Assembly (NCBI GenBank): GCA_037953745.1
Contig: JBAKBP010003196.1
Span: forward strand, 94,390-158,389
DNA length: 64,000 nucleotides
Reading direction: 5' to 3'
Origin: Lithodes maja
Taxonomy: Eukaryota > Arthropoda > Malacostraca > Decapoda > Lithodidae
A program made the position numbers and the translations under genes. Below are positions 52,757-62,865 of the stretch, one piece after another. The number at the start of each line of letters is the position of its first letter. Within the stretch, counting starts at the first letter, position 1. The notes below the pieces were generated by a model, which saw nothing but the letters and a program-made list of their open reading frames with translations, was not told the origin of the DNA and did not search any database.

Positions 52757-53966
52757 CTATCTATCTATCTATTGCCTGACGCCGTGATCCCCGAAGGGGT
52801 GGCCACGAACGAACCGCCCCCATGCACCTCTGTCCCCAGTCAGTCGACGCCCCTCCCCCCAACCAGCACCGCCTTCATTCATGTAGTTCCTCACTCCATC
52901 CTTCCACCTCATATTCGGTCTACCTCTCCCCCTCTGTCCCTCCACCTCGCTCTCGTACACCCTCTTAGTCATTCTCTCACTTTCCATACGTTCCATATGG
53001 CCGAACCATCTCAAGTTGTTCCTTTTCACACTTTCCAGCACATCTACCTCCACACCACACCTCCTTCTTACTTCCTCATTAGTCTGTCTATCCCTCCATG
53101 TAATTCCGCACGCACTCCTTAAGTAATTCATTTCCACTGCTCTCACTCTTGGTCTGAGTCTCTCAACCAACGTCCATGCTTCGCTTCCGTAAGTCAGTGT
53201 CGGGATTACCACACTGTCATGCAAGGACTTCTTCACTTCCATACTGACCACCCTATTTCTTGTTACTGCTTTTAGCGTTCCTACAACCCTCTTCCCCTGT
53301 TGTACCCTCTCCCGCACCTCTTCATCCATAGTCCCATCTTTACTCGACACACTGCCCAGATACTTAAAAGAGTTGACGATCTCCATAGCCTGACCGTTCA
53401 GCTTCACCTCACACTCTGTGACTTCACCCCTTTCGAAGACCATAACCTTGCTCTTCCCCGTATTTACCTTCAAATTCCGTTTTTCACACACTGTTCCAAA
53501 CTCATTTACCAGACCCTGCAACTCCCATTCATTATCACTCATCAGAACTGTATCATCCGCAAACAGCAGTATAGGTAGCTTCCACTCAATTCCCTCCCTT
53601 TTCAGCGATACACCAACATCCACTGCTCTTGATAGTATTTCTTTCATAACTCCATCCATATATACAGTAAACAACCACGGGGACATCACACACCCCTGTT
53701 TCAAACCAACATTCAGGTCAAAGAACTCGCTCTGCTCACTCTCCACACGTACTGCCGCCTTTGCACCCTCATACATGCTCTTCACTGCTTTCAGCAACTT
53801 GCCCTCTACTCCGTATATTCTAAGTACTTTCCACAAACCTTCTCTATCCACTCTGTCATAGGCCTTCTCCAAGTCCATAAAGGCAACATACACCTTTTGT
53901 TTCTTCTCCAGATACTTCTCCACAACACAATTCAGGGTAAAAATCTGATCTACACATCCTCTTCCC
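52757..53966 (-). mobile_element. RTE-like LINE, 5'-truncated, with TSD
   Basis: Minus-strand copy ending in ctatctatctat, with TAGTTTATTT duplicated at 52747-52756 and 53967-53976. Inserted into solo LTR 1. Truncated just upstream of RT motif A. Confidence 0.92.
52769..53923 (-). CDS. RTE-like reverse transcriptase, C-terminal part, intact frame
   Basis: 384 residues from an internal Met, open up to the truncation at 53966. It contains AFMDLEKAYDRVDR (motif A), GCVMSPWLFTVYMD (motif B), LLFADDTVL (motif C), LTYGSEAWTL, LRWFGHMERM and the full C-terminus ending PFGDHGVRQ. No damage; differs from 2516-4060 by a handful of residues (for example LVNEF vs LVKEF). Confidence 0.92.
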   Translation of the reverse strand: MEKYLEKKQKVYVAFMDLEKAYDRVDREGLWKVLRIYGVEGKLLKAVKSMYEGAKAAVRVESEQSEFFDLNVGLKQGCVMSPWLFTVYMDGVMKEILSRAVDVGVSLKREGIEWKLPILLFADDTVLMSDNEWELQGLVNEFGTVCEKRNLKVNTGKSKVMVFERGEVTECEVKLNGQAMEIVNSFKYLGSVSSKDGTMDEEVRERVQQGKRVVGTLKAVTRNRVVSMEVKKSLHDSVVIPTLTYGSEAWTLVERLRPRVRAVEMNYLRSACGITWRDRQTNEEVRRRCGVEVDVLESVKRNNLRWFGHMERMESERMTKRVYESEVEGQRGRGRPNMRWKDGVRNYMNEGGAGWGEGRRLTGDRGAWGRFVRGHPFGDHGVRQ

Positions 53967-54295
53967 TAGTTTATTTAAGCTTTGTTAATACTTGAGAGCA
54001 TTTTATTAACGTAATTACTTCTTGTTGTTTGCAGGCTTTGCCATTGCTGGAAAGCCTTAGTAGATGTTGTTTGCAGGCTTTGCCATTGCTGGAAAGCCTT
54101 AGTAGAGTACACTTATCCCTTGTTAATTGATACCCCGTTATCTAGTATATTAACTCTAGAGGGTTTATGTGTTTTGTTCACCGGCTTAATAGTTCAAGGG
54201 TTTGGAATTAGTGTACCGTTGTTGCATACTTAGCCTATATTGTAGTCCAATACTAAGTGCCCTTGTTTATTCAGCTGTGCCGGTCGTAACAAATT

Positions 54296-54734
54296 CAACT
54301 AGTCAATGACCCCGATACACTTACCAGCAAAGATACATTCTCTGACCCCCACATTGGTCACAGAATGTGAAAGATTGGCATCCCCACTACCTGTCCTAAA
54401 ATCCACCAAGTCACCCTAGCCCACACAACCATGTTTGTGGTACAGGTACCGTACTGTACTGTAGTACTGTACTTGAGATATGAGGAGGGGTGCCCTGGGC
54501 GGAGTGAAAAATTATATTTTTTTGCATCAATTGTCATGGCTGCTTAAAAATGTTGGTATGATGAGAAACGCATCCCATAAAAATTTCATGTCTCTCTCTT
54601 TAAATCTTCACTGGCCCCAAGAGCATTGAATAATTATTGATTATCTTATTTTTCAGGATTTGTAAATTTTTCACGTGGCCGTACGTGATAATAAGTGATA
54701 TATATATATATATATATTTATTATATACATACAT
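54296..54734. other. Intronic sequence without recognised genes
   Basis: Contains GTACTGTACTGTAGTACTGTAC repeats at about 54450-54470 and a TA microsatellite at about 54699-54719. No coding frame. Confidence 0.5.
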
Positions 54735-55151
54735 ACAAGTTTAAAGACCGTTTGTCCACAGAAGCTGTGGTTACAGTCTCACGTCCTAAATGGCAGCTTT
54801 CCAGGCGGTCCTGTCAAGGGTTGCCTGTGTTGTCAAGTTCTTTATTTTGAGATCGGACCGGAGTAGCCGAGCCCACGTCATTCTAGCTCCCCCCAAGTTC
54901 ACTGTCCGGCATTTCTTCACCCAGTTCTGATCATCCATTCTCTCCACATGTCCAAACCAACCAAGTCGGCTCGTGCGCATCACTTCACTGATACTCCTAA
55001 TGCCCAGACGCCTTCTCAATTCCTCGCTCGATACCCTGTCCCTAAGATTAACCCCACACATCCATCTCGCCCTTCTCTTCTCATTTCGTTCCATTCTATT
55101 GACATCCTCCGCTTTAACCGGCCACGTCTCAGAGGCATAGGTCATCGCGCT

Positions 55152-57001
55152 TGTGACGCATGTCGAGTATGAGCATGCTGTACAGAACGCCCAGTCAGGC
55201 CCCACTCTCGCTAGGATCGTCAGGGCAGGAACTTTGGCTGTAGTCTGTGTAGAGTTTCCTAACTTAGTTTATGTGAGCCGTTGTACTATAAGTATTATAA
55301 ATATGTATTTTGTTTTCATCTGAGTCAACGAGTTCTATTTTATATCATTAGTTATAAGTGTTGTGTGTGGGACTTATTTGTAATGATGAGAGGAGAGAGA
55401 GAGTATGTAACGGGGACCAGTGAGTGCGCCACGCGGGCAGGTAGGCCTAATTCCCTCCTCCCTCCTCCCTCCTCCCTCTCAGTGCGTGGGAAATCCTTTG
55501 TCGATCCCAGATTGAGAGAGAATATTACGTAATGGTTGCTAGTGGGCGGTCCTTAGTAGTTGGTGATATGCTCACTAGAGGGCCGAGTATAAAAAGGGAA
55601 GTCTAGCCGCATTGTCCCTTAGAACTCATCAGGCAGAGCGACTTCTCATATCCCTTGCAACTATCCATATTCTTCCGACTGATGTGAACTTTCTCTACTC
55701 TCTGAACAGCCTATCTTCTTCCCTTCTCGACCCTTTATAACCTCAATGACCCCTTTGGTGCAGATTTAGTCAGCCAAAGTATTATCGCTTGAGTTCTCAC
55801 GAGATAAGTGCCTGTTAGATAGCCTATTTTTGGAAGGGTTAACTAGAATAGGATTGATTGATGTTTGTTGCACTCGTATATGCATTTCCCTGTGTGCGAT
55901 TATTCATGTTCCTGTTTTCTGCTGGCTTAGGCAATGCTAGACTGGGATAGGGTTTCTGAGTTGTGATTTCCTATGAGTACTAGGTTGCGGTTGAACCAGT
56001 ACAATTGCAACGGAGACGTGGAACGCCTAGGTGGTCTTTCTGACTGTGTACCGTGGGAGTTTAGCACTGTGTTGCGAGTGAGGGCTTTTGCCTCTGCCAC
56101 CCAACACTGTGCTATCTCATTTGCTTGACTTTGAGAGGATCGCCAGGAGAGAACCAGATACTAGTGATCTGGATCTCTCAAGAGAGCATCCCGTCAATTA
56201 ACGTAATTTGGCCGCACAGTCTTAAGGACCTCGCTAGGCTACGAGCCGCTTGCTCAGCCATTGTTTCCTAACCTTAGATATCCCAGCTAGACTTTGCTCG
56301 ACCAGCAGATACAGCATAGTATTGAAGCTTCTCCTTATGTATGTTATTGTTTATGCACTATTGATTTCATGTGTGGCACGCTTAGCTACTTTAGAGATTA
56401 GTGGCCCACGAGCACAATCCTAGTAGGCTATTGTCAGTGCATTGTCGGAGTACTTCTTCTTAATGTTTGCCATTTACTATTGTCTATTCTTATAATTCTT
56501 CTTATGTCAACTTAAAGCCTTTAATTGCCAGTGTGTTACTTATTGAATTGCTGTTCAAAATCCGATACTTACTTCTTACGAGTATTCGAGAAGCATCTAA
56601 CTTTATCAGAAGATTCCTTGCTTGATGCTCGAGGACTATTGTTTAACGTAACGTAATAGTGCCGATCCGAAGTAGAGGGTGGAGGACTTCTTAAGTTCTT
56701 AGTCAAGGGTGGATTACTTCGGCTTCGGCCAACACTATTCTTTAGTGTTGTAGTACTTTCTTCTTTGTTTGATTGTTGACCAGACTAGATAACTCCCGTC
56801 TTGTTATTAGTCTGTTGTGTGAAACGCTAGTACCGAGTTCTTGTATACCCCGTTATAGCAGATAGAACTCTGGAGGGTAGTGGCGTTTTTTGTTCGGCTG
56901 GCAGTACTCTGGGGTTGGGATCGTGTGTTTCCGTTGTGGCAGCGAGCCATACTCGAGTCCTGTGTAAGAGCCCTAGTGTACCCGAGTGCCCGGTCGTAAC
57001 A
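55152..57001 (+). repeat. Solo LTR 2
   Basis: Begins TGTGACG and ends CGTAACA with CGCT at 55148-55151 and 57002-57005. 1850 bp. Contains GAGTATAAAAAGGGAAG (TATA-like, about 55586), suggesting plus orientation and a promoter. Related to solo LTR 1 but clearly diverged. Lies inside the zinc-finger LINE. Confidence 0.85.
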
Positions 57002-57037
57002 CGCTCCTAACACACGAGGTATACACCTTCCCTTTAA

Positions 57038-57341
57038 CTCCCTCAGACATATTATGTTCCAGCAAGTCCGAGGAGGCGGGAGCCCCAGGATCATTGCCAC
57101 TGCCTCGCACTACACTCACAAAAACACTGCGGCCGTTAGAATTATCGCAGGAGGCTGAGGTTGCCACCAACGGTTTTATCGTATGGTAACTTATCGGACT
57201 TACTGAGCTCATATGACGCAAAATCGCGTCATAAACTTATTGGAGAGGTATAGAGATAAGTCCATATGACGTGATCGCGTCATATGAGTTTTTGGTGGAC
57301 TTATTCACATGACGCGATCGCGTCATATATGTCTGAGGGAG
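57038..57341. mobile_element. 304-bp TTAA MITE with perfect TIRs
   Basis: TTAA at 57034-57037 and 57342-57345. Termini CTCCCTCAGACATAT are perfectly inverted over at least 15 bp. The right half carries three versions of CATATGACG..ATCGCGTCATA, each preceded by GACTTA-type sequence. Non-coding. Unrelated in sequence to families A and B and to the piggyBac ends. Confidence 0.88.
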
Positions 57342-58046
57342 TTAAGGTGGGGTGGGAGCCCTCTCATGGTCAGGAGTGGCAACAGCTCTCTAAACTTTCC
57401 CCAGCCACTTCTGACTCTAGCAATGGAGCTAGCTTCAGCGCCACCTCCAGCGGAAACTGTATCGCCCAGGTAACAGAACTTTTTCACACACTCCAGCGTT
57501 ACACTGTCGAAATCAACACTGACAGGCGGGTCATTTAATACAAGATCTCCCTTGCACACTGCACATTCAAAGTCTATGATTCTTGTCAAAGGTCCTCTAG
57601 CTCCACTACATCTCTTGTGTACCCAGTCACTACAGACACAACATTGAATTGAATTACATCCCACCCCCTTCCCACATACTGCGCATGGATAGTCGCCGCT
57701 TCTTTCCATAGCTCCACGCCCTACTCCACTAATCATGACCTTTGTTTTATCTATGTTAATTCTTAGACCCATATTTGCCATACCTTCCCTTCATCTTTTG
57801 AACTTCGCCTCTGCTTCCTGCGCACTATCTGCGATAAGAACTAGATCATCTGCATATAACATCTCCCATGGGAGTCCTGTCCTAAATTCCCTTGACAGAG
57901 CCTCCAAGACTAAAACAAACAGTAATGGGCTCAGAACTGAGCCTTGGTGAACTCCAACTTTCACTGAGAACTCTTCACTCAGGCCCCCATTTATAAGTTA
58001 TATAAAAACAGAAACACTGATACAAAGGTGATTAACAGGTGACAAT

Positions 58047-60307
58047 GTGAGAGATAAGATGTCAGTAAAGCATAAACCAAAACTGAACACTCGGAGCAGT
58101 AATGAGAGCCCAATTTTTGGCCCTCCAAGGAAGTTGGCGGGAAACACACTGCCTTCATACGAGGACATCATTCGAGCACTGTTGCACAAAAGACACCAAC
58201 TGATTCAAGAAGGAGTTAAAAATCCACTAGTAAATGACATTATTTCCTATGTGGCAGTGCAGGTTGAAGAAATATGGAAGAAGGCAAGCATTCCTACATG
58301 TCATCATTACCGCATTATCGCTCGAGTCAAAGAATACTACCTCAAGCGATTGAAGCCTATGAAAGGGAGAAAAGGAACAAAGAGCTTTGACAGTTTATTG
58401 AATCAGTTCAGAAAGGAACCAAGAAATATTTTTGACATAGCCTCATGCAAGTGTGTTGAGTTGTCCAATTGTCACTGTGAAAAGGAAATGAGAGTTCCTA
58501 AGCGAGAGCAAGAATTTCTGACTGACCAGCGATCAACAAGGAAGATGGTAATTGGACCAATAGATGTTACAACAACCAAAATGTTAATCAAAAGGGAGAA
58601 CAGAAAACAAAGGGAACGTCTTTCTACACTGGCGTCACCTGTCACATTGGATGACCCATGTGATTTTTCTGATACTGAAAGAAACTCAGACCATGACTTT
58701 GATGGCCTGCCCCAAGAACAGGAGGAAAATTATATCACTCCTAACATAAAAACCAAGACACAAGTCAGTCATCAGATGAGAATGAGACTTCCAACGGTGG
58801 CAAGAGAGTGTGACAGAAGAGGAGTATCAGACCGAGCAGCTGCAGCCATTTGTTCAGCTGTATTTCAGGACCTGGGGATTATTGACCATAGTGACTCGTC
58901 TGCAGTAATAGATCGTAGCAAAATTAGACGAGAAAGGCAAAGCTTAAGAGAGCAGGTCTCAAAAATTGAAATTTCACACACTGATTCCGGTATTGGCCTT
59001 TACTTTGATGGCAGACATGATCTTACATATACTATGGAAAAGAGAGGAAACAAAATGTACTCCACAACAGTTAAAGAGGAGCATATAGTTCTATTGTCTG
59101 AGCCAGGATCAACCTACATTGGTCATGTTACACCAACTTCTAGTAAAGCTGTAGCTATTGCCGAGAGTATTACTAGTTTCTTATCTACATCAAGCATTGA
59201 CCCTAACAAAGTAATTGCAATTGGATGTGATGGAACAGCTGTGAACACTGGAAAAAATTGAGGTATTATAAGATTACTAGAACATCACTTCCAGAAACCT
59301 TTACAATGGATCATCTGCCTACTGCATGCTAATGAACTGCCCCTTCGCCACTTAATCACCAAGCTTGATGGGGCGACACAAGAACCCAGAGCATTCTCAG
59401 GACCAATTGGAATCATGTTGAAGGAGTGTAATGCTGTAGTTATGGATTTTGATCCAATACCAGGTCCTACACTACCACAGATGGACTTGTTTCAGTTGAG
59501 CACCGACCAAAAGTACATGTATGAAATGTATGGGGCAGTCACTACTGGTTACTGTAACGAAGAACTAGCAAACCATCACCCTGGTCCTCTGGTTCATTCA
59601 CGGTGGCTGACAACTGCTTGTAGACTGATGCGACTATATATTGGAACCAAAGAGCCTTCAGAAAATCTAGTAACATTAGTAGATTACGTTGTACGAGTTT
59701 ATGTTCCAGTATGGTTTGCAATCAAATCAAAACCATCGTGCTCTGAAGGTCCTCGTCATCTTTGGAAACTTTGTTCATCAACAAGATATCTGCCAGATCA
59801 TCTTTGTGACATTGTTGACAAGGTAATCAGTCACAATGGATATTTTACTCACTGCGAGAACAGTCTACTGTCAATGCTTGAAGATGAGCGCCCACCAATT
59901 AGAGAGCTGGCTGTACGCAGAATACTTCTTGCAAGATCGTCTTCCACCAAGAGTTCCATGGTCAGGCAATTCAAAATCCCTGACATTAACTTTGAGGCCA
60001 CTGACTACACTGATATGATAAATTGGCAAGAGACTCGACTGGAGCCCCCTGTGCTGAGAGGAATACCAGAGAAAATGTTGTGGCAAGCTATACGACACGA
60101 CCCTCCATCGTCAGAGGTAAAATATCGATTTCACTTTTCTAAATTTCCATGCCACACACAAGCTGTGGAGAGAGGAATAAAGCTGGTTACAGAGGCAGCA
60201 GGCTCAGTTCATGGTCAAGAAAGAAGACAGGGTATATCAAGGCAAAGATAGCCTCTCAGAAACTAATGCCATCCTTCAATACAAAATTTGACTACCACAC
60301 GGAGTAA
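58047..60307 (+). pseudogene. Transposase-like gene with one stop and one frameshift
   Basis: Intronless frame of about 750 residues starting MSVKHKPKLNTR or the upstream MRDK (58047). A TGA at 59259-59261 interrupts it; the same frame continues through GIIRLLEHHFQKPLQWIICL to 60228, where a one-base shift leads to YIKAKIASQKLMPSFNTKF and a stop at 60307. Motifs: CKCVELSNCHCEKE (cysteine cluster), GIGLYFDGRHDLTYTMEK, VIAIGCDGTAVNTG (first Asp), LLHANELPLRHL, HSRWLTTACRLMRLY and FPCHTQAVERGIKLVTEA (candidate Glu). These fit an RNase H-fold transposase; similar proteins of unassigned function are common in invertebrate genomes to my recollection. No terminal repeats found. It sits in a citron intron, antisense to it. 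Confidence 0.72.
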
Positions 60308-60763
60308 GAGAAGGATCAAACGTGCTCACATATGGTTGGGTGGTGGGTGGGCACGGGTGGAATTCAACATGCAGCCACCTCCTCGTGGTGAATTCTGGGT
60401 GATTTTGAGCAAACAAAATTGCTTAAAATCAGCAAAGAGCTGCATATTGTAATTGGCAAATGGTACCGGTAATTATAAAAGATGCCATAAATTAAACGCA
60501 GTCTAATAATTACAAGTTTTCAAAGTCCATGGGGCCAGTGAAGATGGACAGATAGGACAATAATACTTTAGCACCTTCTTTCCTGTTGAATTTGGCAACT
60601 TTTGGTCACCCATGGCATTTCATATTATGAAAACAAATAAAAATGCTTCCCATTCACTCCACCCCCGAAAGGGGTTGAAATAGGGGAGCTATCCCCCTGC
60701 CAAAGGTGGCTTTCTAGGGCCTTTCCTAGCTGATGCTGAGAGGATTGGGTTCTAGTCATGTGG
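60308..60763. other. Sequence downstream of the transposase-like gene
   Basis: No coding frame. Contains a possible poly-A signal (AATAAA, about 60636) and CACCCCCGAAAGGGGTTG hairpin. No terminal inverted repeat matching 57990-58046 was seen. Confidence 0.4.
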
Positions 60764-61168
60764 TGATGGGGTGGTCTATCAGAGTGAGAACTGAGCGATC
60801 TCTGCCATACCCATAGCTTACTCTGACTGTTTCTTTTACTTATATATTTTCTAGATCTCAAATGACGGCGTCTCTTCCGTGGATTGGCCTCCCAACCTAC
60901 TAATATTGGAAGCCAAAGCATCACATTTTTCCTTTGCCCCTCAACTTTCTCTTCATAACTGCTGAGGGGCACAGGGCCCTGGGTGGGGCTTTGGTTTCCC
61001 GGGCGTTTCCGCACCCTCCTCAGCTCCCCGCCATGGCTTCGGTCACCCAGGCTTTATTGTGGTAAGCAGGGAGGGTTCTGTGGGGGCACTCGGTTATGGC
61101 CTTGGCCTTGCTCGGGGCCTTGGGGCTGTTCGGCCAGGTAGTCTGGGAACAACAACAACAACAACAAC
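60764..61168 (+). mobile_element. SINE-N copy 2
   Basis: Starts GATGGGGTGGTCTATCAGAG and ends CTGTTCGGCCAGGTAGTCT, GGGAACAACAACAAC. More diverged than copies 1 and 3, with small indels. Same start point as the other copies. Confidence 0.82.
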
Positions 61169-61626
61169 TTGAGATATGAAACCTAATGGAAAGTACCTGA
61201 AAAATTTCCATTATGTAGGCATGTTAGTGATTTGGAAGGTAAGTGGCAATTTAAATGCAACAGTTGGTGACTTCGGTGTTCTTTACAATGGCTAATGTGG
61301 GAAATTGGAAAATTATCGTATCAATGAGATCAAAATAAGCATTCTACTTTATATACAAAAAATTGAACAGCATAGTACAACATTAAACCCTATTTTCATA
61401 TTTTCAGAAGCATTTAAGAATGACTGAAGAAATATGATTGTCATACAAAATTAAAGTCATTAATTATATTCTATCATTCCTCTCCACATTAGAATAACAA
61501 AAATAACAAAATGGCTTCATTTTATGGTTGATTTTCAGAAACGTAACTCAACTTCAAGTAAGGAATTACTGCAAACCCAGGGTTCACCAAAGCTATGAAG
61601 TATACTGTATAGTTATTATACAATAC
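61169..61626. other. Intronic sequence without recognised genes
   Basis: AT-rich, no coding frame or repeat structure recognised. It lies directly downstream of the 61627-61712 exon in the gene's direction. Confidence 0.5.
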
Positions 61627-61712
61627 CTGTAATATGGCGACGGGGAAAGAGGACATTTGGGCGGACCCATAGATTGCGTACGCCAGCGATGTGTCAGACT
61701 CATCCAGGAACT
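61627..61712 (-). CDS. CIT: Citron kinase-like, CNH-domain exon (most 5' seen)
   Basis: 86-nt exon with acceptor CCCTTTTAAG before it and donor GTATTG at 61621-61626. It encodes EFLDESDTSLAYAIYGSAQM then SSFPVAILQ, matching the citron CNH segment EFLD.ND.SLA and SFPVSIVQ immediately before the EEYLLCF block of the next exon. Entry phase 1, exit phase 0, as required. The next exon is 12.4 kb away. Upstream exons were not found within the window. Confidence 0.88.
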
Positions 61713-62214
61713 CTTAAAAGGGCAAACAAAAAGGTGTACAGTCATCAACAAGTCCTGCATCACCTCCACAATTACAACTTTAATTATATCTTTAAGTTAA
61801 AAGATTCTTTTGAAATAGGGTAAGACGGGGTAATTTCGCCGAAAATCGCGTTTTTTGACGAATAGAAACTGACACAAATGGAATTTTGAATGTTTTAATT
61901 TTTTATCTATACATTCAGCCTTTCTGCTATAGATGCCCAAAAAACAAAACAAAAATATGATATTTTGGTCATACTGCCGATTTAAAAAAAAAAAGTTACT
62001 CTCGCTATTTTACGCATTATCTAGCTAGTAAACTAGATAAAATTATATGATTAATGGCCAGACAAAACACTAGCACACATGTAAAAGCAATGCAAACATT
62101 CACAAACCCAAACTGCCACTAAACATGCCAATAGAAAAACGTCGCACGCACACACGCACAACTTAACAGGGCGGGCAGAGATGCAGGTGTGTCACACGTG
62201 TAGGCCTAGGCGCC
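61713..62214. other. Intronic sequence without recognised genes
   Basis: No exon recognised upstream of 61712 in the gene direction. Contains GGGTAAGACGGGGTAATTTCG near 61819. Confidence 0.4.
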
Positions 62215-62352
62215 ACTGTGTCTAGTGCGGGTGTGGAGTTGTGGACATGTGTGGGTGTGGACGTATCTAGTGCGGGTGTGGACGTATTTATTAGGCCTAC
62301 GGGTGTGGAAGTATTTAGTGCGGGTGTGGACGTGTCTCGAGTGGGTGCGGCG
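62215..62352. repeat. GTGCGGGTGTGGACGT-type minisatellite
   Basis: Irregular tandem units of about 30 bp built on TAGTGCGGGTGTGGACGT at 62222, 62269 and 62318. It gives open but meaningless frames on both strands. Confidence 0.8.
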
Positions 62353-62380
62353 TGTAGGGTGCTAGTGCAAAGTACCAGGC

Positions 62381-62784
62381 GATGGGCTGGTCTATCAGAG
62401 TGAGACCTGAGCGATCTCTGCCATACCCATAGCTTACTCTGACTGTTCCTTTTACTTATATATTTTCTAGATCTCAAGTGACGGCGTCTCCTCCGTGGAT
62501 TGACCTCCCAATCTACCAAGATTGGAAGCTAAAGCGTCACATTATTCCTTTGCCCCTCAACTTTCTCTTCATAATTGCTGAGGGGCACAGGGCCCTGGGT
62601 GGGGCTTTGGTTTCCCGGGCGTTTACACACCCTCTCAGCTCCCCGCCATGGAGTGGCTTCGGTCACCCAGGCTTTATTGTGGTCGGCAGGGAGGGTTCTG
62701 TGGGGGCGCTCGTTTATGGCCTTGGCCTTACTCGGGGCCTTGGGGCTGTTCGGCCAGGCAGCTTGGGGAACAACAACAACAACA
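62381..62784 (+). mobile_element. SINE-N copy 3 with TSD
   Basis: About 404 bp, start GATGGGCTGGTCTATCAGAG, end CTGTTCGGCCAGGCAGCTT, GGGGAACAACAACAAC. ACCAGGC flanks it at 62374-62380 and 62785-62791, showing LINE-type integration. Close to copy 1. Confidence 0.87.
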
Positions 62785-62865
62785 ACCAGGCAGCAAGCTG
62801 ACGGCTACTGCCAACACTGTGTCACACACACCACCACAGTGTATGCACCCACATACAAACACCCA

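Larger units (their letters stand above)
51276..54291 (+). repeat. Solo LTR 1 (with RTE insertion)
   Basis: Begins TGTTACG and ends CGTAACA, flanked by AATT at 51272-51275 and 54292-54295. Without the RTE insert it is about 1.8 kb. It shares long blocks with 55152-57001 (CTAGACTTT, TCATTAACGTAA, GGGCTTTTGCCTACTCC). No gag or pol adjoins it, so it is a solo LTR left by recombination between two LTRs. Orientation is inferred from the TATA-like box in the sibling copy. Confidence 0.85.
54786..57985 (-). pseudogene. LINE RT C-terminal part with inserted cysteine-rich finger
   Basis: From the right: SVKVGVHQGSVLSPLLFVLV (motif B), MLYADDLVLIADS (catalytic YADD), MGLRINIDKTKVM, then a finger CAVCGKGVG...CCVCSDWVHKRCSG...CAVCKG inserted before VKKFCYLGDTVSAGGGAE. 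After the two insertions come ASETWPVKAEDVNRMERNEK, RVSSEELRRRLGI and RLGWFGHVERMDD. The finger (C4HC3-like spacing) sits between palm and thumb and recurs in this LINE family in other invertebrates as far as I recall. Broken only by the insertions and 5' loss. Confidence 0.85.
54735..57990 (-). mobile_element. RTE-type LINE with PHD-like zinc finger, split by two insertions
   Basis: Minus-strand LINE fragment whose coding pieces are 57346-57985, 57006-57033 and 54786-55151. A solo LTR (55152-57001, CGCT duplication) and a TTAA MITE (57038-57341) lie inside. Removing both with one duplication copy each leaves an uninterrupted frame through GLPPHLKGKVYTSCVRSAM then TYASETWPVKAEDV. The 5' end is cut at about 57990. 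Confidence 0.88.
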
